Shown here: positions 33,812 to 43,027 of the stretch, in pieces
Numbering within the stretch: the stretch's first letter is position 1
Layout: each line of letters opens with the position of its first letter
Origin: Flavobacterium sp. NRK1
GTDB taxonomy: Bacteria; Bacteroidota; Bacteroidia; Flavobacteriales; Flavobacteriaceae
Length of the DNA: 64,000 bases
Assembly (NCBI RefSeq): GCF_024054175.1
Contig: NZ_JAMXLA010000001.1
Span: forward strand, 2,941,342-3,005,341
Reading direction: 5' to 3'
Made by a program: the position numbers and the translations under genes
The notes under the pieces: generated by a model
What the model was told of the DNA's origin: nothing
What the model saw: the letters and a program-made list of their open reading frames with translations, nothing else
The model's database searches: none

Positions 33812-35192
33812 AAAATCGCAATCTATAAAAGACAGAATTGCCCTGTATAATCTTATAAGCACTGCTTTGCTGGTGCTTATTGTTTTTTTTGTTATATACA
33901 GAATAGTGTCGTTTTCAGTTAACAGGGATATTAATGATGATTTACAGATTGAAATTAATCTTCATACCTCCTATGTTTCAGATCAGGAGAAGTTTACAGG
34001 CCTGGTAGATAAAAATGAATGGAATGAAAGTGAACATAAAGAAATTGTAATTAACCCTGTTTTCATTCAGGCTTTTGATATTCATGGTGCAACAAAAGAA
34101 AAATCGCCCAACCTTAAAGACGAAAGCCTTAAATTATATAAAAACAGAGGGCCTAAAGATTATAAAAATACTAGCGTTGCTGGTATCCCGATAAGGCAGG
34201 TACAGGCTCCTTTGCTTTTTAAAGGTAAGCTTAAAGGATATATTGTAATTGCTATGTCTGTTGAGCAACCCCGCCGGGTACTTGATAATCTTCTTATTGT
34301 ATTATTTATTGCCTATCCCATTGTACTTATAGTTTTGTTTTTTGTGACCAGGATAATTGCCGGACAAAGTATAAAACCTGCATTAAATATAATTACTGCC
34401 ACAAGAAATATAACCGATGACAATTTTTATGAACGTATAGCATTACCCAAAAAAAGAGATGAGCTTTATGTTTTATCTTCTGCTATTAACGGGTTGCTTG
34501 ACAGAATTGAAAATGCAATTGCACGTGAAAAACAGTTTACATCAGATGCTTCACACGAACTCCGAACTCCTTTAGCAGTAATAAAAGGTACACTGGAAGT
34601 ACTTATACGAAAACCACGTACGGCGGGGGAGTATAATGAAAAGATTAAATATTGCATTGAAGAAGTAAACCGAATTAACACAATGGTAGATCAGCTTTTG
34701 CTTATGGCCAGATTTGAAAACCAAAAAATGGCTGTTGCGCTGCAAAAAATAAATCTTGATGAGGTTGTTTTGCATGCACTAGAACGCTATTCCCCTAAAA
34801 TCGAAGCTAAAAATATAGACGTGGATTTTGATTTTAATGACCATTTTGAGGTGACTACAGATGCAGGTATGGCAACCCTTATTATAGAAAATATCCTGTC
34901 TAACGCTATAAAATATTCTAATGACGGAGCCAAAATACAAATAACGCTTCAGGTAAAAGAAAATACCACTATTTGTATTATAAAAGATAACGGAATAGGT
35001 ATAGCTGCAAACGACCTTGACAAGATATATATGCAATTTTATCGTTCTGAAGCATTAGACCATGCCAATATAAAAGGTACGGGGCTCGGCTTATCAATTG
35101 TAAAGAGATTATGTACTATACTTAATATAAACCTTGATGTACAAAGTCTTAAAAACGAAGGTACTACAGTAACACTTGTTTTTAATAATTAA
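33798..35192 (+). CDS. Membrane sensor histidine kinase
   Basis: 464 aa partner of the OmpR-type regulator. Membrane segments near 17-37 and 165-185 enclose a periplasmic sensor of about 125 residues of unknown ligand. HAMP-like linker (IKPALNIITATRNITDDNF), HisKA with SDASHELRTPLAV (phospho-acceptor His253), and HATPase with ENILSNAIKYS, DNGIGIA and GTGLGLSIVKR. The sensor region lacks an obvious metal cluster such as the ExxE repeats of PmrB. Confidence 0.94.
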   Translation: MKSIKKSQSIKDRIALYNLISTALLVLIVFFVIYRIVSFSVNRDINDDLQIEINLHTSYVSDQEKFTGLVDKNEWNESEHKEIVINPVFIQAFDIHGATKEKSPNLKDESLKLYKNRGPKDYKNTSVAGIPIRQVQAPLLFKGKLKGYIVIAMSVEQPRRVLDNLLIVLFIAYPIVLIVLFFVTRIIAGQSIKPALNIITATRNITDDNFYERIALPKKRDELYVLSSAINGLLDRIENAIAREKQFTSDASHELRTPLAVIKGTLEVLIRKPRTAGEYNEKIKYCIEEVNRINTMVDQLLLMARFENQKMAVALQKINLDEVVLHALERYSPKIEAKNIDVDFDFNDHFEVTTDAGMATLIIENILSNAIKYSNDGAKIQITLQVKENTTICIIKDNGIGIAANDLDKIYMQFYRSEALDHANIKGTGLGLSIVKRLCTILNINLDVQSLKNEGTTVTLVFNN

Positions 35193-35336
35193 ATTATTTC
35201 TAATGTTTAATTTATAAAAGATTCTACGGCCTTAAAAGCAGAAGATTTCAGATTTTTATTTAAGGGTTAATTAACATTTTACACTTGCTAATGGCTTAGT
35301 TTTGGTTAACTTGTTTTTTATCAATTCTGTCTGCTT

Positions 35337-35864
35337 ATGAAATTCTATAAAATCCCTTTACTAGTTGTATTAGCTATTACTTTTGGTTTTTGTAAAAAGG
35401 AAATAAACAAACCTGCTTTTAAACAAGAAGCTAAAGTTAGTATTGTAAAACCTAACCCTGAAATAGTTAAAAGGGAAAAAGTAATTGCTTTCGCTAAAAA
35501 GTATATGGGAACAAAATACTGCTATGCAGGTAGTGATCCTGAAAAAGGTTTTGACTGTTCAGGATTTGTGAATTTTGTATTTAAACATTTTGATATAGCC
35601 TTGCCAAGAAGTTCATCTGGCTTTACAAATTTAGGCGAACCCTTACAGCCTGAAGACTTCCAAGTAGGGGATATACTGGTATTTTATGGTTATAGAGATC
35701 GCGATTCTGTTGGGCATCTTGGTATTATATGTGAAGCTAACGGTATGCAATCTAAATTTATACATGCGTCATCAGGAAAAGAAATGGCTGTTACCATTAG
35801 TGAACTGGGATCTGACATGTACACAGCGAGATATTATAAATGTATAGATCCGTTCAAATTATAA
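35337..35864 (+). CDS. NlpC/P60 (C40) peptidoglycan endopeptidase lipoprotein
   Basis: 175 aa lipoprotein (lipobox ITFGFC, Cys19). C40 domain with nucleophile Cys74 in FDCSGFVNF, His127 in VGHLGII and a third polar residue near FIHASS (His143). Cleaves D-Glu to diamino-acid bonds in the stem peptide. It follows the two-component genes after 144 nt, and a -7 box TAGTTTTG at 35297-35304 suggests its own promoter. Terminator at 35891-35934. Confidence 0.9.
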   Translation: MKFYKIPLLVVLAITFGFCKKEINKPAFKQEAKVSIVKPNPEIVKREKVIAFAKKYMGTKYCYAGSDPEKGFDCSGFVNFVFKHFDIALPRSSSGFTNLGEPLQPEDFQVGDILVFYGYRDRDSVGHLGIICEANGMQSKFIHASSGKEMAVTISELGSDMYTARYYKCIDPFKL

Positions 35865-35890
35865 TTGTTTCTATTTCAGATATATTTAAT

Positions 35891-35934
35891 AAAACAGGCT
35901 AACCCAATAGAATTTAATTGGATTAGCCTGTTTT
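35891..35934. terminator. Bidirectional terminator, 18-bp stem
   Basis: AAAACAGGCTAA-C-CCAAT (35891-35908) pairs with ATTGG-A-TTAGCCTGTTTT (35917-35934), one mismatch, 8-nt loop. It separates the C40 lipoprotein gene from the convergent L,D-transpeptidase gene. Confidence 0.85.
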
Positions 35935-35959
35935 ATATTTTAAAAGCTTTATGTTATTG

Positions 35960-37540
35960 TTATTTTGCAGCATATAATAAGCTGGCTAACCTGTCGTCAC
36001 GTTTATAGACATCATCAAAAAACGCAACATTTCCATTTTCATCAGCCCATGCAGTAAAATACGCTATATATACAGGAATTTTCTTTTTTAAAGTATAAGT
36101 AGTTTCTTTACCTGCATTCATACGGGCATCAACTTTATCCGCTGTCCAGTTACCATCTTCTTTCGTAATTAATACCGCAAGATCTCTTGCTTTTTCGACT
36201 CGCACACACCCATGGCTGAAAGCTCTTTCATCTTTATTAAACAGACTTTTTGCAGGAGTATCGTGCAGGTAAATATTATTAGAGTTAGGAAACATGAATT
36301 TCACTTTTCCAAGAGAATTTTGTCCTCCCGGTTTTTGTCTAACCCTGTCTCCAACCCATTCCATATTATGTTTTGAAAGATAATTAGGGTCTTTTGCAAT
36401 ACCGGGTTTAATTTCTTTATTAAGTATACTTGTTGGTACATTCCAATATGGGGCAAAATTTAAATAACTCATTTCACCGCTAAATACCACCGTTTTATTA
36501 AGTTCTTTACCTACAACAACCTTAGAGGTAAAATAAGGTTTGCCTTTTTTAAAGTATACCAGCCTGAAAGAAGGTATATTTACCGCAATAACCTCTGGAG
36601 CCTTGTCCATTTTAGGAGATATCCAGCGGCAGCGTTCCATATTAACTGTAATGGTTTTTATTAGTGATGAAACAGGTACATTAAGTTCTTTAACCATCGC
36701 TGGGCCTATTTTACCATCAAAAACACGATTATGTTTTTCCTCATAGGCTTTAAGTCCATCAGCAAGATCACTGTCATAAACAGACTTTCCCGAATCATTT
36801 TTCAGATACCCCTCAAGGGCCAGCCTTTTGCGTATTTGTATAACAGCAGCCGCAGAATCACCTTCTTTTAATGATTTTATACCTTCATCGAGGGCAATTG
36901 TTCCCCATCCTCCTTTTTTCTCTATTTCACGGTATTTTTTAAGTCCTTTTTTTAAGTTATAATACTGGCTGAAAAGTTCCGATTCATCTCGTTTTATGAG
37001 CCTTGGATCCTGCATAAGTGTATCCAGATAGGCAACATAATCTACTTTTTCGCGTGGCAGATACCATCCTGTTTGCTTGCTTTTGCTTGGGTCAAGTCCT
37101 TCAAGTACATTTTTAGTATAATAGAAGTATAAACTGCTTATCAATAGTTCAGATTCCATATCAGGTTTGTTGCCCTGATTGTCAAATACCTCATTTATTT
37201 TATCTTTATAGGGTATTTTTAGCTCTAAACCTTCATCATCAATCTGGTTTACTTTATTATGTAATACATCGGCAAATTCTATTAAGCCCCTTTTATCATG
37301 CCATATATAATGGTTGTGCTTTGAATAAAGTTTTTTTATCTCTCCTTCAAATTCTTTAAAATCCGGATATTTTGCAAAAAAAGGTTCAAATTGTGTATTG
37401 TCAATCGGTATTGTATCTTCATGATCGTGTACTTCTGTATTTGCAGTTACCTCAACTTCGCCGTCTTTATTCTTTTTACAGGATACAGTTGCAAATGCAA
37501 TTATCACTGTAAAAATCATTATTAAATTTATTCTTCTCAT
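35960..37540 (-). CDS. L,D-transpeptidase (YcbB-like) lipoprotein
   Basis: 526 aa. Signal peptide and lipobox at VSCKK (Cys21). A long N-terminal region leads to a PG_binding_1-like segment (KEGDSAAAVIQIRKRLALEG), then the YkuD catalytic domain with SHGCVRVEKARDLA (His443, Cys445). Large YcbB-type L,D-transpeptidases crosslink meso-DAP to meso-DAP (3-3) in peptidoglycan and give beta-lactam tolerance. Length and the large insertion before the catalytic loop match that group. Monocistronic. Confidence 0.93.
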   Translation of the reverse strand: MRRINLIMIFTVIIAFATVSCKKNKDGEVEVTANTEVHDHEDTIPIDNTQFEPFFAKYPDFKEFEGEIKKLYSKHNHYIWHDKRGLIEFADVLHNKVNQIDDEGLELKIPYKDKINEVFDNQGNKPDMESELLISSLYFYYTKNVLEGLDPSKSKQTGWYLPREKVDYVAYLDTLMQDPRLIKRDESELFSQYYNLKKGLKKYREIEKKGGWGTIALDEGIKSLKEGDSAAAVIQIRKRLALEGYLKNDSGKSVYDSDLADGLKAYEEKHNRVFDGKIGPAMVKELNVPVSSLIKTITVNMERCRWISPKMDKAPEVIAVNIPSFRLVYFKKGKPYFTSKVVVGKELNKTVVFSGEMSYLNFAPYWNVPTSILNKEIKPGIAKDPNYLSKHNMEWVGDRVRQKPGGQNSLGKVKFMFPNSNNIYLHDTPAKSLFNKDERAFSHGCVRVEKARDLAVLITKEDGNWTADKVDARMNAGKETTYTLKKKIPVYIAYFTAWADENGNVAFFDDVYKRDDRLASLLYAAK

Positions 37541-37705
37541 TTGTTTATGTTTTTAATAAAAGTAAGAAAAAAACTGTTAGAGCGGTACGGGTTTAAGCTA
37601 GTATTAATACAGTTTAACTAAGAATTATGAACGCTATAATTTTATCTTAATACGGTTATAAGCAAAAATTTGATTTACTAATTTTGCTGTAAAATTTAAT
37701 CGCAT

Positions 37706-38008
37706 ATGGAAAGTTTTAAAGCACTCATTAACAGTAAGGATCTTGTATTAGTAGATTTTTTTGCTACCTGGTGCGGACCATGCCAGATGCTTGCGCCGAT
37801 TCTTAAAGAAGTAAAAGATACTTTAGGAGACAGCATAAAAATTATAAAAGTAGATGTAGATAAAAATCAGGCTTTAATGTCGAGTCCTGAGTTTCAGGTT
37901 AAGGGAGTACCTACATTAATGCTTTTTAAACAAGGAAAAATGCTTTGGAGGCAATCGGGTGTTGTACCTAAAGAAGAAATTATAAGAACAATTAAAAGTT
38001 TTCAATAA
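37706..38008 (+). CDS. Thioredoxin
   Basis: 100 aa, cytosolic. Active site ATWCGPCQML (Cys23, Cys26) and cis-Pro in GVPTLMLF. No signal peptide. A disulfide reductant for ribonucleotide reductase, peroxiredoxins and others. A -7-like box TAATTTTG is at 37679-37686. The stop codon lies at the left edge of the inverted repeat 38007-38066. Confidence 0.92.
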   Translation: MESFKALINSKDLVLVDFFATWCGPCQMLAPILKEVKDTLGDSIKIIKVDVDKNQALMSSPEFQVKGVPTLMLFKQGKMLWRQSGVVPKEEIIRTIKSFQ

Positions 38009-38066
38009 TCAGTATTCAGTAGCATACCCATTATATAATTTGTAAAACTACTACTGAACACTGATT
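38007..38066. repeat. Long inverted repeat after thioredoxin
   Basis: AATCAGTATTCAGTAG (38007-38022) pairs with CTACTGAACACTGATT (38051-38066), 15 of 16 bases complementary, with a 28-nt AT-rich loop. No T-tract follows, so it is not a standard intrinsic terminator. It lies between convergent thioredoxin and aguA genes and could be a dispersed intergenic repeat. Confidence 0.5.
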
Positions 38067-38076
38067 ACAGTATACT

Positions 38077-39141
38077 TTATACCGGTTCCTGCTGGCTCAG
38101 ACAGTGAAAACTGCCTAATCCCCATATAAGATCGGTAGAATCAATACCAATAACCTCGCGGTCTTTAAAGCAGGATTGAATAATGTCCAATGCTTTTGTA
38201 TCATTACCTGCATCCTGAAATGTAGGCACAATAACGCTTTTGTTTGCGATATAAAAATTAGCATACGATGCAGGAAGCCTTTGATCTTCATAAATTACAG
38301 CCTTTGGCATTGGCAGTTCTATTATATTAAGCTGTTTACCATTTTCAAGACGCATTTTATTAAGACCTTTTAGGTTTTCCTGAAGAAGCTCATAATTTTC
38401 ATCGTTTTTATGCTCCTCAACAACTGTTACTACAGTGTCTTCGTTTACAAAGCGTGTAATATCATCAATATGTCCGTCTGTATCATCGCCTACAATACCA
38501 TCTCCTAACCAAAGAATGTGCTCAACTCCATAGTATTCAGAAAGATATTCTTCAATCTGTTTCTGGCTAAGGTGCGGATTGCGGTTCTTGTTTAACAAAC
38601 ATGCAGTAGTAGTCATAAGTGTGCCCTTACCGTTAAACTCTACGCTGCCGCCTTCCATCACAATACCCGGATGAAAAACTTTAAGCCCCAAAGCTTCACC
38701 GATACGGGTTGGTAAAACATCATCAAGATCATACGGAGGATATTTATCTCCCCATGCATTGTAACCCCAGTCAACAATAGCTTTTTCACCAGTTTGTTTA
38801 TTAACAACAAAAGCGGGTCCGTGGTCTCGGCACCAAGCATCATTGGTAGGGTGCAGGTAAAAGCTTATTTCGTTAAGTTTAGAACCCGGAACGGTAGGAG
38901 CAAATTTTTCAATTTCTTTAAGAGCAAATTGCTGCATTGCAGTATCAGCAACATTAATACATACTTTTTGGTGGCGCGATACCTGTAAAATAAATTCACA
39001 GTAGGGTTTGTAAATAGTATGTAGCTTGCCCGGCCATGAAGCCTCTTTATGAGGCCATGAAAGCCACAAAGCACGTTGTTGTGCAAATTCTGCAGGAAAT
39101 GAAAATCCTAATTGTTTGGGAGTTGGTGTATTAAAAGTCAT
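38077..39141 (-). CDS. aguA: Agmatine deiminase
   Basis: 354 aa guanidine-modifying enzyme: agmatine + H2O to N-carbamoylputrescine + NH3. Motifs WCRDHGPAFVV, MEGGSVEFNGKG, DDTDGHIDDITRF and the catalytic C-terminal GSFHCLSQQEP with Cys347. The short C-terminus after the Cys is normal. Downstream of aguB on the same strand with a 39-nt gap, forming the arginine-decarboxylase route to putrescine. Confidence 0.93.
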   Translation of the reverse strand: MTFNTPTPKQLGFSFPAEFAQQRALWLSWPHKEASWPGKLHTIYKPYCEFILQVSRHQKVCINVADTAMQQFALKEIEKFAPTVPGSKLNEISFYLHPTNDAWCRDHGPAFVVNKQTGEKAIVDWGYNAWGDKYPPYDLDDVLPTRIGEALGLKVFHPGIVMEGGSVEFNGKGTLMTTTACLLNKNRNPHLSQKQIEEYLSEYYGVEHILWLGDGIVGDDTDGHIDDITRFVNEDTVVTVVEEHKNDENYELLQENLKGLNKMRLENGKQLNIIELPMPKAVIYEDQRLPASYANFYIANKSVIVPTFQDAGNDTKALDIIQSCFKDREVIGIDSTDLIWGLGSFHCLSQQEPV

Positions 39142-39180
39142 TATAATTTTATGAGTATGAAATTGACAACCTAAAACAAA

Positions 39181-40056
39181 CTACTCTTCGTCCAGGTAAC
39201 GTTTAGTTATAGGCTGGTAACTGTCTATTCTTCTGTCGCGAAGGAAAGGCCAGTGTGTGCGGTAATGATCTGTTTTTTTAGTGTCAAGTTCAACTACTGT
39301 AGTTTCTTCATTTTCGTGAGAAGCAAGATACATTAGCTTACCCTGAGGGTTGGCCACAAAGCTTCCTCCCCAGAATTTCATAGCACCATCCTGCTCATAA
39401 CCTACGCGGTTTACGCTCACTACATGGACACCATTTGCTACTGCATGTGAACGCTGAATGATTTGCCATGCATCATATTGTTCTTTGTTAGTGTCTTCAT
39501 CCTGATCTGTTGCCCATCCAATAGCGGTAGGGTAGAACATGATCTCAGCGCCCATAAGTGCAGTTATACGGCTCGCTTCAGGATACCACTGATCCCAGCA
39601 GATAAGAACACCAATTTTTGCATATTTGGTCTGGAAGGTTTTATAACCAAGGTCGCCGGGTGTAAAATAGAATTTTTCGTAAAAAGCAGGATCATCGGGT
39701 ATGTGCATTTTACGGTATTTACCAAGGTAAGTACCATCGGCATCAATAACCGCAGTAGTATTATGGTAAAGGCCTTCGGCACGCTTTTCAAATAAAGAGG
39801 CAATAATAACAACATTAAGCTCTTTAGCGACCGGACTTAAAGCTTCTGTGCTTGGTCCCGGTATAGCTTCGGCTAAACTAAAATTGTCATAATCTTCCAC
39901 ATCACAAAAATATAATGATGTAAATAACTCCTGAAGGCATACAATCTGAGCGCCTTTTGCGGCTGCATTACGAATTTCCTTAATGGCTTTATCCAGATTT
40001 TGCTGCTTTTCTTTTACGCAGCTCATCTGTACCAATCCTACTTTTACTTTACTCAT
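39181..40056 (-). CDS. aguB: N-carbamoylputrescine amidase
   Basis: 291 aa nitrilase-superfamily enzyme: N-carbamoylputrescine + H2O to putrescine + CO2 + NH3. Glu43 (CLQELF), Lys116 (YRKMHIP) and Cys153 (LICWDQWYPE) form the catalytic triad. The frame is open to 40092, but ATG 40056 (MSKVKVGLVQ) fits the family start. A -7 box TAAATTTG on the minus strand at 40080-40087 lies 24 nt upstream. Operon with aguA; an arginine decarboxylase gene is not in the window. Confidence 0.93.
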   Translation of the reverse strand: MSKVKVGLVQMSCVKEKQQNLDKAIKEIRNAAAKGAQIVCLQELFTSLYFCDVEDYDNFSLAEAIPGPSTEALSPVAKELNVVIIASLFEKRAEGLYHNTTAVIDADGTYLGKYRKMHIPDDPAFYEKFYFTPGDLGYKTFQTKYAKIGVLICWDQWYPEASRITALMGAEIMFYPTAIGWATDQDEDTNKEQYDAWQIIQRSHAVANGVHVVSVNRVGYEQDGAMKFWGGSFVANPQGKLMYLASHENEETTVVELDTKKTDHYRTHWPFLRDRRIDSYQPITKRYLDEE

Positions 40057-40333
40057 GGCTTTACATAAAAATTGAGGTGCAAATTTACGCAAAAAAGTTG
40101 GCTTTTTAAAGGTTAAGCCTGTTAGGGTTTGGTTAAAGTGAAAGCAGTTTATAATAGTGGTTTATATTTTATTTATTAACTTAAATGTTAAAATTAATTA
40201 ATTTTATTAACAAAAATTTAGGTATTTTAGCTAAATAGTAGTTTTATTCCGTGCATTAAATAGGGTTTTACCTAATGTAGACGTCAATTCTAAATACCAA
40301 CTTTGATCATTAACCAATTTAAATACAGAAATC

Positions 40334-40951
40334 ATGAAGAAATTATTTTTATGCATAGCAATTGCAACTTCTATTACCATTAGTTGTAAAAAAACTAAAG
40401 ATGATGATAGCGCAACTTCAAATACCGTTACTCATAAAGAATCCGACATTCCGCCAGGATGCGTTTACTTTACACCTCTTGAAGGGATGGCGCCTGCTGA
40501 TCAGATTCAGTGGCTAAAGAGCAGGCAGGGTACAATATGTAGTAATTATTTAACGTGTGTTCTTGAAAGCCATCAGTTAACATCTCAGGAAAATACAGAT
40601 TTACAAAATCAAATTGGTGCTAATCCTCATTATACATCCATTAAATTAGGTGATATATTACAAAATAAATTGTGTAATTATAATGAGTATAGAACTTTTA
40701 CTGCTGATCCGTCAGGAAATATAAGCATGGGATCAACAACTTCTTTTTCAATTACTAGTACGTGTTACTCATTGCCACTATTTCACGCCATTTCAAAAAT
40801 TCCTAACGTTACCCGTGATACGGACTTAAAATTTATTAAAGCTCAAATTAATGGCTATACAACAATCGTATTTCTTATTGATGGTATAAGCAGTAGTTAT
40901 TTTGATTACTCACGATGGCCTACATTTACTGCGGAAAAGAATCCTTTATAA
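40334..40951 (+). CDS. Hypothetical lipoprotein
   Basis: 205 aa. Signal peptide with lipobox TISCKK (Cys18) followed by an acidic/Thr-rich linker (KTKDDDSATSNTVT). The mature region carries five further Cys (GCVYF, TICSNYLTCVLES, NKLCNY, TSTCYSL), suggesting one or two disulfides. I do not recognise the family. The next gene starts 14 nt after its stop, so it may be part of the 7TM/NarL-type two-component operon and could serve as its periplasmic sensor or target. Confidence 0.65.
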   Translation: MKKLFLCIAIATSITISCKKTKDDDSATSNTVTHKESDIPPGCVYFTPLEGMAPADQIQWLKSRQGTICSNYLTCVLESHQLTSQENTDLQNQIGANPHYTSIKLGDILQNKLCNYNEYRTFTADPSGNISMGSTTSFSITSTCYSLPLFHAISKIPNVTRDTDLKFIKAQINGYTTIVFLIDGISSSYFDYSRWPTFTAEKNPL

Positions 40952-40965
40952 TAAACAGACCATAA

Positions 40966-41604
40966 ATGTTTGAATATATTAAGCCCATTAGTTGTTATGT
41001 GCTATTGACGTTTATTTTGTTCTTTGTATTTGTAAACAAATATACCAGGCAGAATAAATATCTGATGTTTATTTTATTTATTTCTTTGCTTACAGAAATA
41101 TTTTCGGCCGTTTTAGAGCATTCTGATTATTCATTGGGTTTAACTTATTCTCTTAGTATGATTATCAATGGGAGTTTATGGTTAATATTAATATCAGAGG
41201 TGTTCTCAAATAAAAAGGCTGCAAGTATATTGCTTGCGGCCTTTCTGTTATTTAGTATTATAAATCTTTTTTTTGATGAAGGGTTAACAAACTGTAATTT
41301 TAATACTTTTATAGTTGGAGCTTTTATATATATATCAATTTTTATATATGAAAGCTTTTATCAATTGAAGAAGGAGAATTTATCATTTTTTCTTTCAAAT
41401 AATTACCTGCTGTTATCTGCTCCCATACTTTTTTTCTTTGGGTTAAGTTTTGTTTTTGGTTTTAAAAGCAGAGAGCTTGCTGAAACTACAATTTTTGGTA
41501 ATGTCAGATTATATGAATTCATAATTTACTTTGTCAATATTATTTATTATACCCTGATCAATATTTATATTTATCGTGAAAAAAGACTAAAACATGTTAG
41601 ATAA
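40966..41604 (+). CDS. Seven-TM membrane protein next to sensor kinase
   Basis: 212 aa with about seven hydrophobic helices and almost no extramembrane loops (KPISCYVLLTFILFFVFV, YLMFILFISLLTEIFSAV, SLSMIINGSLWLILISEVF, and others). No recognised catalytic residues. Its last 11 nt overlap the kinase start. The layout fits a separate membrane sensor module, like 7TMR-type input domains, feeding a soluble-headed kinase; this is inference from context only. Confidence 0.7.
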   Translation: MFEYIKPISCYVLLTFILFFVFVNKYTRQNKYLMFILFISLLTEIFSAVLEHSDYSLGLTYSLSMIINGSLWLILISEVFSNKKAASILLAAFLLFSIINLFFDEGLTNCNFNTFIVGAFIYISIFIYESFYQLKKENLSFFLSNNYLLLSAPILFFFGLSFVFGFKSRELAETTIFGNVRLYEFIIYFVNIIYYTLINIYIYREKRLKHVR

Positions 41605-42361
41605 TATTGCATTTGGAATTGTAATAAGTGTGCTGTTTATCAGCCTGCTGGTGCTTTTCTGTGTTTTACTCATAAAACTCTACATCAATAAAATAAAAAA
41701 TTATACCAGGCTTATTTATCAAAAAGACCTTGAGTACCAAAAAACGCTTAACAGCACTATTCTGGAAACTCAGGAACAGGTACTAAACAATATTTCACAG
41801 GATCTGCACGATGATGCAGGGCAGCAACTTACCTATATTAACTTTATGGTCGAAAATCTTAAGCTGGATAAACCTGAGCTTCAGGATGCACTTAATCCGT
41901 TAAGTAAGTCAATCGTTACCTTGTCTAATTCTATACGCAGTATAAGCCACTCATTAAATAGCCAGTTATTAGTACAGGAGAGTCTTTTTAAGGCTATCGA
42001 GGCTGAGGTACAAAGGCTTAACACTAATATCCGTATTAAGTTTGATTTTGTTTTTAAAGGTACCCGAAAGAAAGTATTTGACAGCAATGAGAAAATTGTT
42101 ATTTACCGTATATTTCAGGAGGTTATAAATAATACACTAAAGCATTCAGAGGCTACAGTTGTAAACGTAATTTTGAAAACCGAACCATTTTTTGAAATGA
42201 TAATTACAGACAATGGTAAAGGCTTTGATTTTAATCAAAGTGATGAAAAATCAGGAATGGGACTTAAAAATATTATTAAACGCGCCGAAATTATTAACTT
42301 TAGAGTTGCAATTGATACTGTTCCGGAAAAAGGGACTACCATTACAGTATCAGAAAAATAG
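41594..42361 (+). CDS. NarL-type sensor histidine kinase (HisKA_3)
   Basis: 255 aa, one N-terminal membrane helix (about 7-28), a short linker, HisKA_3 with SQDLHDDAGQQLTYI (phospho-acceptor His72), then HATPase with FQEVINNTLKHS, ITDNGKGFDF and MGLKNIIKRAE. No periplasmic sensor domain of its own, consistent with the 7TM partner. Followed after 3 nt by the response regulator gene. Confidence 0.93.
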   Translation: MLDNIAFGIVISVLFISLLVLFCVLLIKLYINKIKNYTRLIYQKDLEYQKTLNSTILETQEQVLNNISQDLHDDAGQQLTYINFMVENLKLDKPELQDALNPLSKSIVTLSNSIRSISHSLNSQLLVQESLFKAIEAEVQRLNTNIRIKFDFVFKGTRKKVFDSNEKIVIYRIFQEVINNTLKHSEATVVNVILKTEPFFEMIITDNGKGFDFNQSDEKSGMGLKNIIKRAEIINFRVAIDTVPEKGTTITVSEK

Positions 42362-42364
42362 CTT

Positions 42365-43024
42365 ATGGACAAAATTACTATTGGTATTGTTGACGATCAT
42401 AAAATCGTAAGGCAGGGGCTAAAAGAACTTCTGGAAAAAATAAGCAATTATAAAGTTACTGCTGAGTTTGACAGCGGTACTGAGTTTTTGACCGCACTGC
42501 CATTACAGGATAAGCCTGATCTTTTTATAATAGACTATTCTATGCCCGGATTAAATGGGGTAGAGGTGCTACAGGCTCTTGAAGATAAAGAAGAGGAGTA
42601 TAAAGCATTATTGCTTACCCAGCATTTTGATGAACAGATTATAGATGCGGCTTACCATCATGGTGCAAGAGGCTTTTTGCATAAAAACTGCACTGCTCAC
42701 GACCTGAAATTTGCAATAGATAATATAGCCAATATAGGGTATAATAATGTTGTTGAAATTTTAAAACGGGTAAGACAATATGACCCTACGGCAAATAAAG
42801 CATCTAAAAATGCAATTAAGCTGTCAGACAGGGAATATGATTTTCTTAAACTTGTGTGTAATGAAAAAGAATATACCTATGAGCAAATGGCTGATATTAT
42901 GTCGGTTTCTGTAAAATCAATAGAAGCGTATCGAACAGCATTATTTGAAAAACATAATATAAAATCTAAGGTTGGATTAGTATTATTCTCTTACAAACAT
43001 AAGCTTACCGAACCTTTTATTTAA
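42365..43024 (+). CDS. LuxR/NarL-family response regulator
   Basis: 219 aa. Receiver with DDH (10-12), Asp57 in IIDYSMPGLNG and Lys in FLHKNC; LuxR helix-turn-helix with KLSDREYDFLKLVCNEKEY, QMADIMSVSVKSIEAYR and KHNIKSKVGLVLF. Dimeric DNA-binding regulator for the kinase encoded directly upstream. Convergent with the hemolysin III gene with 3 nt between the stops. Confidence 0.94.
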   Translation: MDKITIGIVDDHKIVRQGLKELLEKISNYKVTAEFDSGTEFLTALPLQDKPDLFIIDYSMPGLNGVEVLQALEDKEEEYKALLLTQHFDEQIIDAAYHHGARGFLHKNCTAHDLKFAIDNIANIGYNNVVEILKRVRQYDPTANKASKNAIKLSDREYDFLKLVCNEKEYTYEQMADIMSVSVKSIEAYRTALFEKHNIKSKVGLVLFSYKHKLTEPFI

Positions 43025-43027
43025 ATA

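Noticed and set aside
40093-40333. Possible riboswitch or leader RNA before the Cys-rich lipoprotein gene
   Set aside because: Only AT-rich unstructured sequence with short repeats is visible; no stable nested stems or known aptamer core.
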